64,000 nt of DNA from Streptomyces sp. NBC_01498 (GTDB taxonomy: Bacteria > Actinomycetota > Actinomycetes > Streptomycetales > Streptomycetaceae). Below the pieces are notes generated by a model. It searched no databases. It saw only the letters and a list, made by a program, of their open reading frames with translations, and was not told the DNA's origin. The position numbers and the translations under genes are program-made. Where the stretch lies: the NCBI RefSeq assembly GCF_036327775.1, contig NZ_CP109598.1:6298501-6362500 (forward strand), read 5' to 3'. This document shows positions 1-9,860 of this stretch, one piece after another; position 1 is the stretch's first letter; each line of letters opens with the position of its first letter.

Positions 1-223
1 CCGCCCGGTCGTCACCGCCGCGCGTGGAGGTCGCGCAGTGGACCACCGCGTCCGCGCCCTCCAGCGCCCGGTCCAGCGCTCTGCTGTCGTCGTCGCGCAG
101 ATCGACGGCATACGGCTGTGCGCTCCGGCTCAGCACCCGGACGGAGTGCCCGTCGGTGCGCAGCCGGTCCACGACCTGCCTGCCGAGTGTTCCCGTCCCA
201 CCGGTCACGAGGATTGTCGCCAT
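1..223 (-). CDS. NmrA/SDR-like NAD(P)-binding protein, 5' part only
   Basis: This gene is read leftward and runs off the left edge, so only about 74 N-terminal residues are present. The start ATG is at 221-223 and the protein begins MATILVTGGTGTLGRQVVDR. The GGTGTLG segment is a glycine-rich dinucleotide-binding loop (GxxGxxG) as in NmrA-like and atypical short-chain dehydrogenase proteins. It is followed by a beta-alpha-beta pattern and an ADAVVHCAT segment typical of the fourth strand of this fold. In the family such proteins are NAD(P)H-sensing regulators or nucleoside-sugar type oxidoreductases; the substrate cannot be told from this fragment. It is divergent from the riboflavin operon. 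Confidence 0.8.
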   Translation of the reverse strand, partial: MATILVTGGTGTLGRQVVDRLRTDGHSVRVLSRSAQPYAVDLRDDDSRALDRALEGADAVVHCATSTRGGDDRA

Positions 224-417
224 GTTCCCAGCCTGCCAGCGTCGCCGTCCCGGCGGGCGGCAGGGGGGCGGCCGAGCGGACGCCAGGGGGCGGTCCGGTC
301 CCGGGTCCGGGGCGGGGCCGTGCCGCCCGCCCGGACACCCTCTGTGAGCCAGGGCACACACCGCGCCCTGATGGCCGACGATCAGCCGTGGCACACTGGT
401 CGCGTACCAGCAGCAGC

Positions 418-542
418 GCACTCCGGGGTCGGTGCAATTCCGAACCGGCGGTTACAGTCCGCGACCCGACCGCTTCCAGCGGCCGGTTGACCAGGTGAAA
501 TTCCTGGACCGACGGTGAAAGTCCGGATGGGAGGCAGTGCGC
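418..542 (+). promoter_or_regulatory. FMN riboswitch (RFN element)
   Basis: The sequence contains the conserved RFN blocks in order: ACTCCGGGGTCGGTGCAATT near 419, the CCGAACCGGCGGTTACAGTC block, the GGTTGACCAGGTGAAATTCC block near 484, and CCGACGGTGAAAGTCCGGAT ending in GGGAGG near 533. These form the six-helix FMN aptamer. It lies about 145 bases before ribD. The stretch 543-688 should be the expression platform; it contains a short hairpin (578-591, arms TCGTC/GACGA) followed by a T-rich run that could act as a terminator. FMN binding is expected to switch off the downstream rib operon. Bases 224-417 hold no gene; I could not pick a convincing promoter there. Confidence 0.95.
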
Positions 543-688
543 GGCGGGCCGTCGTCGGTACGCCGCCGTCCGGCGGGTCGTCCTCGGACGATCCGTTCCT
601 TCGGTTTCGGCGTTCCCGTGTGCGTGTCCGTTTCTCTGTCGTCGTCCGACAGGCCCCGGAGTCCGTGCCCCAGAGGCAGGAGGACCCG

Positions 689-1909
689 GTGGCCACCACC
701 ACGGCCGACACCGACACCGAGGCCATGCGTCGCGCCGTCGCGCTCGCGGCCCGCGCGCTCGGCGCCACCAGCCCCAATCCGGTCGTCGGCTGCGTGATCC
801 TCGACGCCGCCGGGCGGTCGGCCGGCGAGGGGTTCCACCAGCGGGCCGGTGGCCCGCACGCCGAGATCCACGCCCTGCGCGCGGCCGGCGACCGGGCCCG
901 GGGCGGCACCGCCTACGTCACTCTCGAACCGTGCGACCACACCGGCCGCACCGGTCCCTGCTCGCGGGCGCTCGTCGAGGCCGGGATCGCCCGGGTCGTG
1001 TACGCGGTCGCCGACCCCGACCCGGCGGCCCGCGGCGGTGCCGTCACCCTCCGGGCGGCCGGTGTCGCCGTCGAGAGGGGGCTGCTCGCCGAGGAGGCCG
1101 AGGCGGGCAACGCGGCCTGGCTCACCTCCGTACGGCTCGGGCGTCCGTACGTCCTGTGGAAGTACGCCGCCACGCTCGACGGCCGCGTCGCCGCCGCCGA
1201 CGCCACCAGCCGCTGGATCACCTCCGCCGAGTCCCGCGCCGATGTGCACCGGCTCCGCGCCGAGTCGGACGCCGTCGTCGTCGGCTCCGGCACCGCGCGC
1301 GTGGACGACCCGCACCTCGCCGTTCGCGGGGTGCCCGGCGCGGTCCCCCCGCTGCGCGTCGTCCTCGACACCGAGGCCGGCGTCGTACGGGCGGGGGCCC
1401 GCGTCCTGGACGGTGCCGCCCCCACACTGATCGCCGTCGCCGACGACGCCGACACGACGCACCTGAAGGCCGCCGGGCCCGGCGGGGCGCCGGTGGACGT
1501 CGTACGGCTGCCGCGCGCCGCACGCGGCCTGTCCGTCCCCGCGCTCCTCGCCGACCTGCACGCGCGCGGCGTCCGCTCCGTCCTCCTCGAAGGCGGCCCG
1601 GCGCTGGCCGGGGCCTTCGTCGCGGCCGGGGCCGTCGACAAGGTCGTCGGCTATCTCGCGCCGGTCCTGCTGGGCGCGGGCCCCGCCGCCCTGGGCGACG
1701 CCGGAATCACCACGCTCGCCGGGGCGTTGCGCCTGCGGATGACCGAGACCGTACGCGTCGGCCCCGACCTGCGCGTCACCGCGATCCCCGAGCGCCGAAC
1801 CGCCGTACCGACCGCCCCCGCGGCACACGAGACCACCGCGCGACCACACGCGGACACCCCCGTACACCCTGTGGCCGCCACCGCACAGGACGCACCGAAG
1901 GAGCGCTGA
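689..1909 (+). CDS. ribD: Bifunctional riboflavin deaminase/reductase RibD
   Basis: RibD carries out the second and third steps of riboflavin synthesis: deamination of the GTP-derived pyrimidine, then NADPH-dependent reduction of the ribosyl side chain. The N-terminal half is a zinc deaminase with HAE at residues 57-59 and the PCDHTGRTGPC signature holding zinc cysteines 82 and 91. The C-terminal half is a DHFR-like reductase (WKYAATLDGR onward). It is about 406 aa, normal for the family. I chose the GTG at 689 because AGGCAGGAGG sits just upstream; an in-frame ATG at 515 lies inside the riboswitch and is not credible. First gene of the FMN-controlled operon, abutting ribE. Confidence 0.93.
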   Translation: MATTTADTDTEAMRRAVALAARALGATSPNPVVGCVILDAAGRSAGEGFHQRAGGPHAEIHALRAAGDRARGGTAYVTLEPCDHTGRTGPCSRALVEAGIARVVYAVADPDPAARGGAVTLRAAGVAVERGLLAEEAEAGNAAWLTSVRLGRPYVLWKYAATLDGRVAAADATSRWITSAESRADVHRLRAESDAVVVGSGTARVDDPHLAVRGVPGAVPPLRVVLDTEAGVVRAGARVLDGAAPTLIAVADDADTTHLKAAGPGGAPVDVVRLPRAARGLSVPALLADLHARGVRSVLLEGGPALAGAFVAAGAVDKVVGYLAPVLLGAGPAALGDAGITTLAGALRLRMTETVRVGPDLRVTAIPERRTAVPTAPAAHETTARPHADTPVHPVAATAQDAPKER

Positions 1910-2545
1910 GTGTTCACCGGAATCGTCGAAGAACTGGGTGAGGTCACCGCCGTGGAGAACCTCGGTGACTCCTCCCGCTTCCGACTGCGCGGCCCCGTCG
2001 TCACCGACGGCGCCCGGCACGGCGACTCGATCGCCGTCAACGGCGTCTGCCTGACCGTCGTGGACCTCGCCGAGGGCGAGTTCACCGCCGACGTGATGGC
2101 CGAGACCCTGGACCGTTCCAGCCTCGGCGCCCTCACCCCCGGCTCACGGGTCAACCTGGAGCGGCCCACGGCCGTCGGCGGCCGGCTCGGCGGACACATC
2201 GTCCAGGGCCATGTCGACGGCACCGGCACCGTCCTGGAGCGCCGGACGTCCGACAACTGGGAGATCGTCACCGTCGCACTCCCCGCCGGACTCGCCCGCT
2301 ACGTGGTCGAGAAGGGCTCCATCACCGTGGACGGCGTCAGCCTCACCGTGGTCGACGCGGGCTCCGACTTCTTCACCGTCAGCCTCATCCCCACCACCCT
2401 CGCGCTGACCACGCTCGGCATCAAACAGCCCGGCGACCCGGTCAACCTGGAGGTCGACATCATCGCCAAGTACGTGGAGCGGCTGCTGACTTCCGGGGGC
2501 CGGGACACCGACGGCGGCCGGGACGAGCGGGAGCGGGTCCGATGA
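1910..2545 (+). CDS. ribE: Riboflavin synthase, alpha subunit
   Basis: Riboflavin synthase converts two 6,7-dimethyl-8-ribityllumazine molecules into riboflavin and the pyrimidine precursor. The 211-residue protein begins with the diagnostic [10 protein letters not shown] and contains two lumazine-binding barrel repeats; [14 protein letters not shown] and [20 protein letters not shown] lie in the first, GVSLTVVD in the second. It starts with GTG directly after the ribD stop codon (TGA 1907-1909), which indicates translational coupling. The symbol ribE is the usual actinobacterial name; the same enzyme is called RibC in E. coli. The last bases overlap the next gene. Confidence 0.94.
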   Translation: MFTGIVEELGEVTAVENLGDSSRFRLRGPVVTDGARHGDSIAVNGVCLTVVDLAEGEFTADVMAETLDRSSLGALTPGSRVNLERPTAVGGRLGGHIVQGHVDGTGTVLERRTSDNWEIVTVALPAGLARYVVEKGSITVDGVSLTVVDAGSDFFTVSLIPTTLALTTLGIKQPGDPVNLEVDIIAKYVERLLTSGGRDTDGGRDERERVR

Positions 2546-3206
2546 GCGCCCTCGCCGCCTGGCCCGGTACGGCGTGGCTGAACGCGGAGGCGTTCACCGC
2601 CTTCGGCCAGCACATCATCTGGTCCGACATGGTCGGCAACACCGTCGGCCTGATCGCCCTCGCCCTCGGCTGGCGCCGTTCGATCCTCACCTGGCCCGCG
2701 CAGCTCCTGTCCGGCGTCATCCTTGTCGCCGCCTACGCCTCCGCGCACCTCAGCGGCGGTGTGGGCAAGCAACTCCTCGTCATCGGCGTCGCGTTGTGGG
2801 GCTGGCGGATGTGGCAGCGCGGGCGGCAACAGGCCCAGGACGGCACGATCGCCGTACGGTTCGCCACCTGGCCCGAGCGTTGGCTGCTGCTGGGCGGCAC
2901 GGCCCTGGGCACCCTCGCGGTCGGCGGCCTGTTCACCGCCCTGCCCGAACTGTCCTGGAACCCGTGGCCCGACGCGTACATCTTCGTCGGCACCCTCGCC
3001 GCGATGGTCGCCCAGGCGCGCGGCCTGGTGGAGTTCTGGTTCGCCTGGCTGCTGGTCGACCTCGTCGGCGTCCCGCTCGCCTTCAGCAGCGGACTCGCCT
3101 TCTCCGGCTTCGTGTACGTCGTCTACCTCGGCCTCGTCCTGTGGGGGCTGCGCGACTGGTGGCTGCGCACCCGCGCCGCCACCACGGCTCTGGAAGGAGC
3201 AACGGC

Positions 3207-3210
<4 letters not shown>
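2542..3210 (+). CDS. pnuC: PnuC-family vitamin transporter, probably riboflavin
   Basis: This is a 222-aa integral membrane protein with about six to seven hydrophobic segments and the [11 protein letters not shown] motif typical of PnuC/PnuX transporters. PnuC proteins classically import nicotinamide riboside, but members sitting in FMN-riboswitch operons (PnuX of Corynebacterium) import riboflavin. Its position between ribE and ribBA, with ATGA overlaps at both ends, makes riboflavin uptake the better inference here. It has no phosphate- or kinase-like domain. The name pnuC reflects the family and not a proven nicotinamide role. Confidence 0.82.
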
Positions 3211-4499
<1,289 letters not shown>

Positions 4500-4610
4500 C
4501 CACCGCACACCACGGCGACACCGCACCACGGCGACCTCGCACCACACAGCAAGCACGTCAAGCCACATCGGTACACCGGCACATCGGTACCCGGAACAAC
4601 AGGAGACACA

Positions 4611-5096
4611 TTGAGCGGCAAGGGTGCACCCGAAATCTCCGTCCGTGACAGCGGCGATCTGCGGGTGGCGGTCGTCGCGGCCCTCTGGCACGAGAAGATC
4701 ATGGACGGACTCGTCGACGGCGCCCTGCGCGCCCTGCGGGAACTGGGCATCGCCGAGCCGACCCTGATCCGGGTCCCCGGCAGCTTCGAACTGCCCGTCG
4801 CCGCCAAGGTCCTCGCCGACCGGGGACACGACGCCGTCGTCGCCCTCGGCGTCGTCGTCCGGGGCGGCACCCCGCACTTCGAGTACGTGTGCCAGGGCGT
4901 CACCGAGGGCCTGACCCGGGTCGCGGTCGACACCGGCATCCCGGTCGGCTTCGGCGTCCTGACCTGCGACACCGAGGAACAGGCCCTGGACCGGGCGGGA
5001 CTTGAGGGCTCCCGCGAGGACAAGGGACACGAGGCCGTCACCGCCGCCGTCGCCACCGCCGTCACCCTGCGTACCGTCGCCGAACCCTCGCGCTGA
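4611..5096 (+). CDS. ribH: 6,7-dimethyl-8-ribityllumazine synthase
   Basis: Lumazine synthase condenses the dihydroxybutanone phosphate with the pyrimidine to give lumazine, the substrate of RibE; it usually assembles into a 60-mer or pentamer. The 161-aa protein shows the flavodoxin-like core with [20 protein letters not shown] and the [15 protein letters not shown] motif. The start is a TTG at 4611 preceded by AGGAGA, spaced correctly; no better ATG or GTG is in frame. It follows ribBA after 111 bases that contain short repeats of CACCACGGCGAC and no gene, so it probably stays in the rib transcript. Confidence 0.93.
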   Translation: MSGKGAPEISVRDSGDLRVAVVAALWHEKIMDGLVDGALRALRELGIAEPTLIRVPGSFELPVAAKVLADRGHDAVVALGVVVRGGTPHFEYVCQGVTEGLTRVAVDTGIPVGFGVLTCDTEEQALDRAGLEGSREDKGHEAVTAAVATAVTLRTVAEPSR

Positions 5097-5120
5097 CGGC
5101 CCCGCCGGACCGCGTAGGCT
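5093..5120 (+). promoter_or_regulatory. Candidate promoter for hisE (leaderless)
   Basis: CTGACG at 5093-5098, overlapping the ribH stop codon, is followed after 16 bases by TAGGCT at 5115-5120. The hisE ATG lies only ten bases after the -10 element and has no Shine-Dalgarno sequence, which fits a leaderless transcript. Inferred from spacing only. Confidence 0.45.
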
Positions 5121-5130
5121 AGGCCGCACC

Positions 5131-5403
5131 ATGCCGAAGAAGACGTTCGAGGAGCTCTTCGCCGAGCTTCAGCAGAAGGCCGCCACGGGCGACCCCAGCA
5201 CCTCCCGCACCGCCGAACTGGTGGACAAGGGAGTGCATGCCATCGGTAAGAAGGTGGTCGAAGAGGCCGCCGAGGTGTGGATGGCCGCCGAGTACGAGGG
5301 CCCCGAAGCCACCGCCGAGGAGATCTCGCAGCTGCTCTACCACGTCCAGGTGATGATGGTCGCGCGCGGGATCTCCCTCGACGACGTCTACGCCCATCTC
5401 TGA
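5131..5403 (+). CDS. hisE: Phosphoribosyl-ATP pyrophosphatase
   Basis: HisE hydrolyses phosphoribosyl-ATP to phosphoribosyl-AMP in the second step of histidine synthesis. The 90-aa protein is a single all-alpha domain of the MazG/HisE superfamily, with the metal-binding [13 protein letters not shown] helix and an [12 protein letters not shown] helix. The ATG at 5131 has no ribosome-binding site and sits just after a TAGGCT element, so translation may be leaderless. It is followed at 72 bases by hisG, an arrangement common in Streptomyces, where these two genes are separate from the main his operon. Confidence 0.92.
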   Translation: MPKKTFEELFAELQQKAATGDPSTSRTAELVDKGVHAIGKKVVEEAAEVWMAAEYEGPEATAEEISQLLYHVQVMMVARGISLDDVYAHL

Positions 5404-5475
5404 GCACCACCTCCGCCGGCGGCCGTTCCGCCGCCGCACCCCCACGCACACCTCACAGGTAAGGAAGCCGGTCCC

Positions 5476-6324
5476 ATGCTGCGTATCGCCCTCCCCAACA
5501 AGGGTTCACTCTCCGGGGCGGCGTCGGCGATGCTCCATGAGGCCGGCTACCAGCAGCGCACGGAGTCCAAGGAACTCGTCCTGGTCGACCCCGAGAACGA
5601 GGTCGAGTTCTTCTACCTCCGCCCGCGCGACATCGCGCTCTACGTGAGCGCCGGCCGGCTCGACATCGGCATCACCGGACGCGACCTGCTGCTCGACTCC
5701 GGCGCGGGCGCCGAGGAGATCCTGCCGCTCGGCTTCGCCCGCTCCACCTTCCGCTTCGCCGCGAAGCCCGGCACCGCCGCCTCCGTCGCCGACTTCGCCG
5801 GGCTGACGATCGCCACCTCCTACGAGGGCATCGTCCTCAAGCACCTCGCCGACACCGGCGTGGACGCCTCCGTGGTCCACCTCGACGGCGCGGTGGAGAC
5901 CGCCGTCGAACTGGGCGTCGCGCAGGTCATCGCGGACGTGGTGGAGACCGGCACCTCCATGCGGAACGCCGGACTGGAGGTCATCGGCGAGCCGATCATG
6001 ACGTCCGAGGCGATCGTCATCCGCCGCAACGGCGCGGACACCGGGGACCCGAAGGTCCAGCAGTTCCTCCGCCGGCTCCAGGGCGTCCTGGTCGCCCGTA
6101 CGTACGTGATGATGGACTACGACTGCCGCGCCGAGCACCTGGAGCGCGCCGTCGACCTCACCCCCGGCCTGGAGTCGCCGACCGTGTCCCCGCTGCACAA
6201 CGAGGGCTGGGTCGCCGTCCGCGCCATGGTTCCGGCCCGCGAGGCGCAGCGGATCATGGACGACCTGTACGAGCTCGGTGCCCGCGCCATCCTCACCACG
6301 GCCATCCACGCCTGCCGCCTGTGA
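5476..6324 (+). CDS. hisG: ATP phosphoribosyltransferase, long form
   Basis: HisG catalyses the first, feedback-controlled step of histidine synthesis from ATP and PRPP. The 282-aa protein starts LRIALPNKGSLSG, has the periplasmic-binding-like catalytic lobes with DVVETGTSMRNAGL as the PRPP-binding loop, and carries an extra C-terminal domain of about 75 residues (from about 205). That domain marks the long, histidine-regulated form that works without HisZ. AAGGAAG precedes the ATG. It is downstream of hisE on the same strand. Confidence 0.94.
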   Translation: MLRIALPNKGSLSGAASAMLHEAGYQQRTESKELVLVDPENEVEFFYLRPRDIALYVSAGRLDIGITGRDLLLDSGAGAEEILPLGFARSTFRFAAKPGTAASVADFAGLTIATSYEGIVLKHLADTGVDASVVHLDGAVETAVELGVAQVIADVVETGTSMRNAGLEVIGEPIMTSEAIVIRRNGADTGDPKVQQFLRRLQGVLVARTYVMMDYDCRAEHLERAVDLTPGLESPTVSPLHNEGWVAVRAMVPAREAQRIMDDLYELGARAILTTAIHACRL

Positions 6325-6382
6325 GGCGCCGCGGGGATTCACCGGACCCGAACGACCCGAACGACCGGAAAGACCCGATCCG

Positions 6383-6985
6383 ATGACCGTGCCGGCCGCG
6401 CAACCCGCGCCCTCCGACCCGCCCGCCCCGCTGCCCGTGACGTTCCGCCCGAACGGCACCCGGATCGTGCTGCTCTCCGTCGGTGTCGTCATGCTCGCCG
6501 TCATCACGGCCATGGCGGTGGCGCTGGAGAAGCTGAACGCGGGGGAGCGGGTCAGCTTCATCTTCGTCGGCCTGCTCTTCTTCGGTGTGCTCTGTCTGCT
6601 CAGCCGCCCGAAGGTCGTCGCCGACGACACGGGCGTCACCGTCGTCAACCTCACCCGGGTCCGGCGGCTGGAGTGGGCGGAGATCCTGCGCGTCAATCTG
6701 CGGGTCGGCGACCCGTGGGTCTTCCTCGATCTCAGCGACGGCACCAGCCTCCCGGTCCTCGGCATCCAGCCGGGCATAGCGCGCCGGAAAGCCGTACGCG
6801 ACGCGCGGGCACTGCGCGCCCTCGTGGCGTCGCGCGGCACGGGCGACGACACCGCCGCCGACAGGGCCCCCGACGCGGCCGGCGGCCCCGCCGCGCACAC
6901 CGGCACGGACACGCCCACGGACACCGGCAGGGACACGCGCAGGGAGACCGGCACCGGCACCGGGACGGACACCGGTCCCACGTGA
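6383..6985 (+). CDS. PH-domain membrane protein
   Basis: A 200-aa protein with two transmembrane segments (about residues 25-48 and 60-77), then a bacterial PH-like domain (about 80-145) that contains the DDTGVTVVNLTRVRRLEW block. The C-terminal 45 residues are low-complexity, rich in Thr, Asp and Gly (TDTGRDT-type units) and probably disordered. PH domains of this type are common in actinobacterial inner-membrane proteins of unknown function. It follows hisG by 58 bases. An earlier in-frame start would overlap hisG; the ATG at 6383 was preferred although its ribosome-binding site is weak (GGAAAG 14 bases upstream). Confidence 0.78.
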   Translation: MTVPAAQPAPSDPPAPLPVTFRPNGTRIVLLSVGVVMLAVITAMAVALEKLNAGERVSFIFVGLLFFGVLCLLSRPKVVADDTGVTVVNLTRVRRLEWAEILRVNLRVGDPWVFLDLSDGTSLPVLGIQPGIARRKAVRDARALRALVASRGTGDDTAADRAPDAAGGPAAHTGTDTPTDTGRDTRRETGTGTGTDTGPT

Positions 6986-6988
6986 ACA

Positions 6989-7016
6989 TTGCGGTGCCGG
7001 TCCCAGTGGCTACTCT
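6989..7016 (+). promoter_or_regulatory. Candidate promoter for the CNNM pair
   Basis: TTGCGG at 6989-6994 and TACTCT at 7011-7016 are separated by 16 bases, close to the vegetative Streptomyces consensus. A start near 7023 would give a leader of about 145 bases before the first CNNM gene. Confidence 0.45.
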
Positions 7017-7114
7017 GGGGGCGGAGGCGCCGAGCGCGCCCCGCCCCGCGTCGAACGGCCGTGTGCACCGGCCTGCGGGGCATCCTGCGACCCGAGGAGT
7101 GATTCCCTCCAGCA

Positions 7115-7171
7115 ATGGACGGATCATCCGGTAGTACCCGCGCCGCCGCCTTCGAAGAGGCGGCGGCATGA
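7115..7171 (+). CDS. Possible 18-codon upstream ORF overlapping the CNNM start
   Basis: An ATG at 7115 opens an 18-codon frame, MDGSSGSTRAAAFEEAAA, whose TGA (7169-7171) overlaps the ATG of the next gene as ATGA. The second half of the frame is a hairpin (7143-7150 pairing with 7159-7166, arms CCGCCGCC/GGCGGCGG) directly next to the CNNM start codon and covering its only ribosome-binding-like GAGG. There is no strong ribosome-binding site for the short frame itself (GAGGAG is 16 bases upstream). Whether it is translated is unknown. Confidence 0.3.
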   Translation: MDGSSGSTRAAAFEEAAA

Positions 7172-8628
7172 CCATCCCCCTCCTGCTGCTCGGCGCGGCA
7201 TTCCTTCTCATCCTCGCCAACGGCTTCTTCGTGGCCGCCGAGTTCGGTCTCGTGACCGTCGACCGGCCGGACGCCGAACGCGCCGCCGCGGCCGGCGACC
7301 GCCGCGCCCGCGCCGTCGTCCGGGCCCTGCGCGAGCTGTCCTTCCAGCTCTCCGGAACCCAGCTCGGCATCACGATCACCTCCCTCGTCGTCGGCATGCT
7401 CGCCGAGCCCGCGCTCGCCCGGCTCCTCGACGGCCCGCTCACCGCCACCGGCCTCCCCGACGGCGCCGTGTCCGGTGTCGCCGTGGTGATCGGTGTCCTG
7501 GTCGCCTCCGCCGTACAGATGGTCATCGGCGAACTCGTGCCGAAGAACTGGGCGGTCTCCCGCCCGTTGCAGGTCGCGCGGTTCGTCGCCGGACCGCAGC
7601 ATCTGTTCGCCACCGTCCTGCGCCCGGTGATCACCCTGCTCAACGCGGTGGCCAACCGGCTGGTGCGGCTGTTCGGCGTCGAGCCGACCGACGAGCTGGC
7701 CTCCGCCCGTACCCCCGGCGAGCTGGTCTCGCTGGCCCGGCACTCCGCGCTGGCGGGCGCGCTCGAACAGGACACGGCGGACCTGTTCGTCCGCACCCTG
7801 TCCCTCGGCCACCTCACCACGCAGCACGTCATGACCCCACGGGTGAAGGTGATAGCCCTCCAGTCCGACGCCACGGTGGCCGACGTGCTCAATCTGACCC
7901 GGGCCACCGGCCTCTCCCGCTTCCCCGTCTACCGGGAGCGGATGGACGAGATCGTCGGCATGGCCCATCTCAAGGACGCGCTCGCCGTGCCCGCGCACGA
8001 GCGGCAGCGGGTGCCGGTCGGCCGGATCTCCGTACCGGCCCAGCTGGTGCCCGAGACACTGCCCGCGCAGCAGCTCCTGGAGCGGCTGCGCAACGAGCAG
8101 CCCATCGCCGTGGTGGTGGACGAGTACGGCGGCACGGCCGGGGTCGTCACCCTGGAGGACATCGTCGAGGAACTGGTCGGCGAGGTCCTGGACGAGCACG
8201 ACAGCGCGGGCGACGGGCGGCCCGAACTGGTCCCGGTCACCACCGACGACGGCCGCCCGACCTGGGACGCCGAGGGCAGCTGCCGCGTCCACACCCTCCA
8301 GCGGATAGGACTGGCGGTCCCCGACGGGCCGTACGAGACGGTGGCCGGCCTGGTCGCCGATCTGCTCGGCCGGATTCCCGCGCCGGGCGACCGCGCGGAC
8401 CTGCCCGGCTGGCGGCTCTCCGTCCGCCAGGTCGGGCGCTACCGGGCCGAACGCGTCCGGCTGGTCCGTACGGCGGGCGCCCCGCCCCCGGCTGCCGTGG
8501 CGGCACCCCCGCCCGCGCCGGTCCCGGCGTCGGCCCCCGCCCCGGCGGTGACACCGTCCCCGCCGGCGGCCTCCGCCCCGGTGTCGGCCCCGGCCTCCGC
8601 CCCCGCCCAGCCGGAGGCGGCCCGGTGA
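7168..8628 (+). CDS. CNNM/CBS-domain membrane protein (HlyC/CorC type), 1
   Basis: A 486-aa member of the family that includes bacterial CorC/HlyC 'hemolysins' and CNNM magnesium transporters. Residues about 1-170 form the CNNM membrane domain (LANGFFVAAEFGLVTVDR, LSGTQLGITITSLVVGML, VIGELVPKNWAV). A CBS pair follows at about 210-340 with GVVTLEDIVEELVGEV, then a CorC/HlyC C-terminal domain to about 440, and an Ala/Pro-rich tail of about 45 residues. The family is linked to Mg2+ or Co2+ efflux; the ion here is not proven. Expression may depend on the leader hairpin at the start codon. It overlaps the next gene by GTGA. Confidence 0.88.
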   Translation: MTIPLLLLGAAFLLILANGFFVAAEFGLVTVDRPDAERAAAAGDRRARAVVRALRELSFQLSGTQLGITITSLVVGMLAEPALARLLDGPLTATGLPDGAVSGVAVVIGVLVASAVQMVIGELVPKNWAVSRPLQVARFVAGPQHLFATVLRPVITLLNAVANRLVRLFGVEPTDELASARTPGELVSLARHSALAGALEQDTADLFVRTLSLGHLTTQHVMTPRVKVIALQSDATVADVLNLTRATGLSRFPVYRERMDEIVGMAHLKDALAVPAHERQRVPVGRISVPAQLVPETLPAQQLLERLRNEQPIAVVVDEYGGTAGVVTLEDIVEELVGEVLDEHDSAGDGRPELVPVTTDDGRPTWDAEGSCRVHTLQRIGLAVPDGPYETVAGLVADLLGRIPAPGDRADLPGWRLSVRQVGRYRAERVRLVRTAGAPPPAAVAAPPPAPVPASAPAPAVTPSPPAASAPVSAPASAPAQPEAAR

Positions 8629-9734
8629 CCGTCCTCCAGCTTCTCTTCGCCGTCCTGCTCGTCCTCGCCAACGGTTTCTTCGTCGGGGCCGAGTTCGCGC
8701 TCGTCTCCGTACGCCGCAGCCAGATCGAACCGCTGGCCGCCCAGGGATCGGCACGCGCCCGCCAGGTGCTGCACGGTCTGGAGAACCTGCCGCAGATGAT
8801 GGCCGCCGCGCAGTTCGGCATCACCGTCTGCTCCCTGACCCTCGGCGCCGTCGCCGAGCCCACCGTCGCCCATCTCCTCGAACCGGTCTTCCACGCGGCC
8901 CATGTCCCCGACGGCCTCATCCACCCCCTGGGCTTCGTCATCGCCCTCGCCCTGGTGGTCTTCCTGCACCTCGTCATCGGCGAGATGGTCCCGAAGAACC
9001 TCGCCATGGCGGCCCCGGAACGGACCGCCGTCTGGCTCAGCCCCGGACTCGTCGGCTTCGCCCGGCTCTGCCGCCCCGTCACCGCCGCCCTCGGCGCCTG
9101 CGCCACGCTCGTCCTGCGGGCGTTCGGCGTCGAACCCAGGGACGAGGTGGAGGCCGCCTTCACCAGCGAACAGCTCAACCGGCTCGTGGAGGACTCCGGC
9201 CAGGCCGGGCTCCTCGAACCGGCCGAGCAGGAGCGGCTGGAGGACGCCCTGGAACTCGGCTCCCGCCCGGTCACCGACGTCCTGCTCACCCGCGCCGGAC
9301 TGGTGACGGTCACCCCCGCCGTCACCCCCCGGGAGATCGAGGAGCTGACGGTGCGCACCGGCTTCTCCCGCTTCCCCGTCTGCGCCGACAACGCCGGGGT
9401 GTTCATGGGGTACGTGCACGTCAAGGACGTCCTCGACCTGGAGGAGCGGGAGCGCGCCGTACCGCAGCGCGTCTGGCGGCCGATGACGACCCTGCGGGCC
9501 GAACTGCCCCTGGACGACACCCTCACCGTCATGCGCCGGGCGGCCACCCATCTCGCGCAGGTCGCCGACGCGTCCGGCCGGGTGCTTGGCCTGGTCGCGC
9601 TGGAGGACGTCCTGGAGATGCTCGTCGGCGAGGTACGGGACCCCTCCCACCGGCGGGCGACCCGGCCGGTGCCGCTGCGCACCGGAGGCACGGGCACTCC
9701 GCCCGACCTCTCGGACCAGGTTCTCGCCCGCTGA
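8625..9734 (+). CDS. CNNM/CBS-domain membrane protein (HlyC/CorC type), 2
   Basis: The 369-aa partner of the preceding gene and its paralogue. It has the CNNM membrane domain (LANGFFVGAEFALVSVRRSQ, AAQFGITVCSLTLGAV, VIGEMVPKNLAM) and a CBS pair (about 205-345, ending GLVALEDVLEMLVGEV). It lacks the separate CorC/HlyC C-terminal domain, so the two proteins are asymmetric halves that may form a heterodimer. The GTG at 8625 overlaps the upstream TGA. Paired CNNM genes of this kind also occur in mycobacteria. Confidence 0.88.
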   Translation: MTVLQLLFAVLLVLANGFFVGAEFALVSVRRSQIEPLAAQGSARARQVLHGLENLPQMMAAAQFGITVCSLTLGAVAEPTVAHLLEPVFHAAHVPDGLIHPLGFVIALALVVFLHLVIGEMVPKNLAMAAPERTAVWLSPGLVGFARLCRPVTAALGACATLVLRAFGVEPRDEVEAAFTSEQLNRLVEDSGQAGLLEPAEQERLEDALELGSRPVTDVLLTRAGLVTVTPAVTPREIEELTVRTGFSRFPVCADNAGVFMGYVHVKDVLDLEERERAVPQRVWRPMTTLRAELPLDDTLTVMRRAATHLAQVADASGRVLGLVALEDVLEMLVGEVRDPSHRRATRPVPLRTGGTGTPPDLSDQVLAR

Positions 9735-9770
9735 CGGGGCCGGGTCCGTCGGGGGCCCGCGCGCAGGGAC

Positions 9771-9808
9771 CCCCGGGTGCCGGACCACGACCGGTCCGGC
9801 ACCCGGGG
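9771..9808. terminator. Strong bidirectional terminator hairpin
   Basis: A perfect 16-bp stem (9771-9786 with 9793-9808) and 6-base loop lies between the convergent CNNM and AAA genes. It can be extended with imperfect GC pairing to about 9759-9820. Confidence 0.8.
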
Positions 9809-9860
9809 ACCCGCGCGCCCGGTCCGCGCCGCGCGCTGGCCGGGCCCCGACGCGTCCGTG

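Noticed and set aside
5506..8754. 1082-codon minus-strand open frame opposite hisG, the PH protein and the first CNNM gene
   Set aside because: Shadow of GC-rich coding; the plus strand contains recognisable HisG and CNNM domains in the normal codon pattern.
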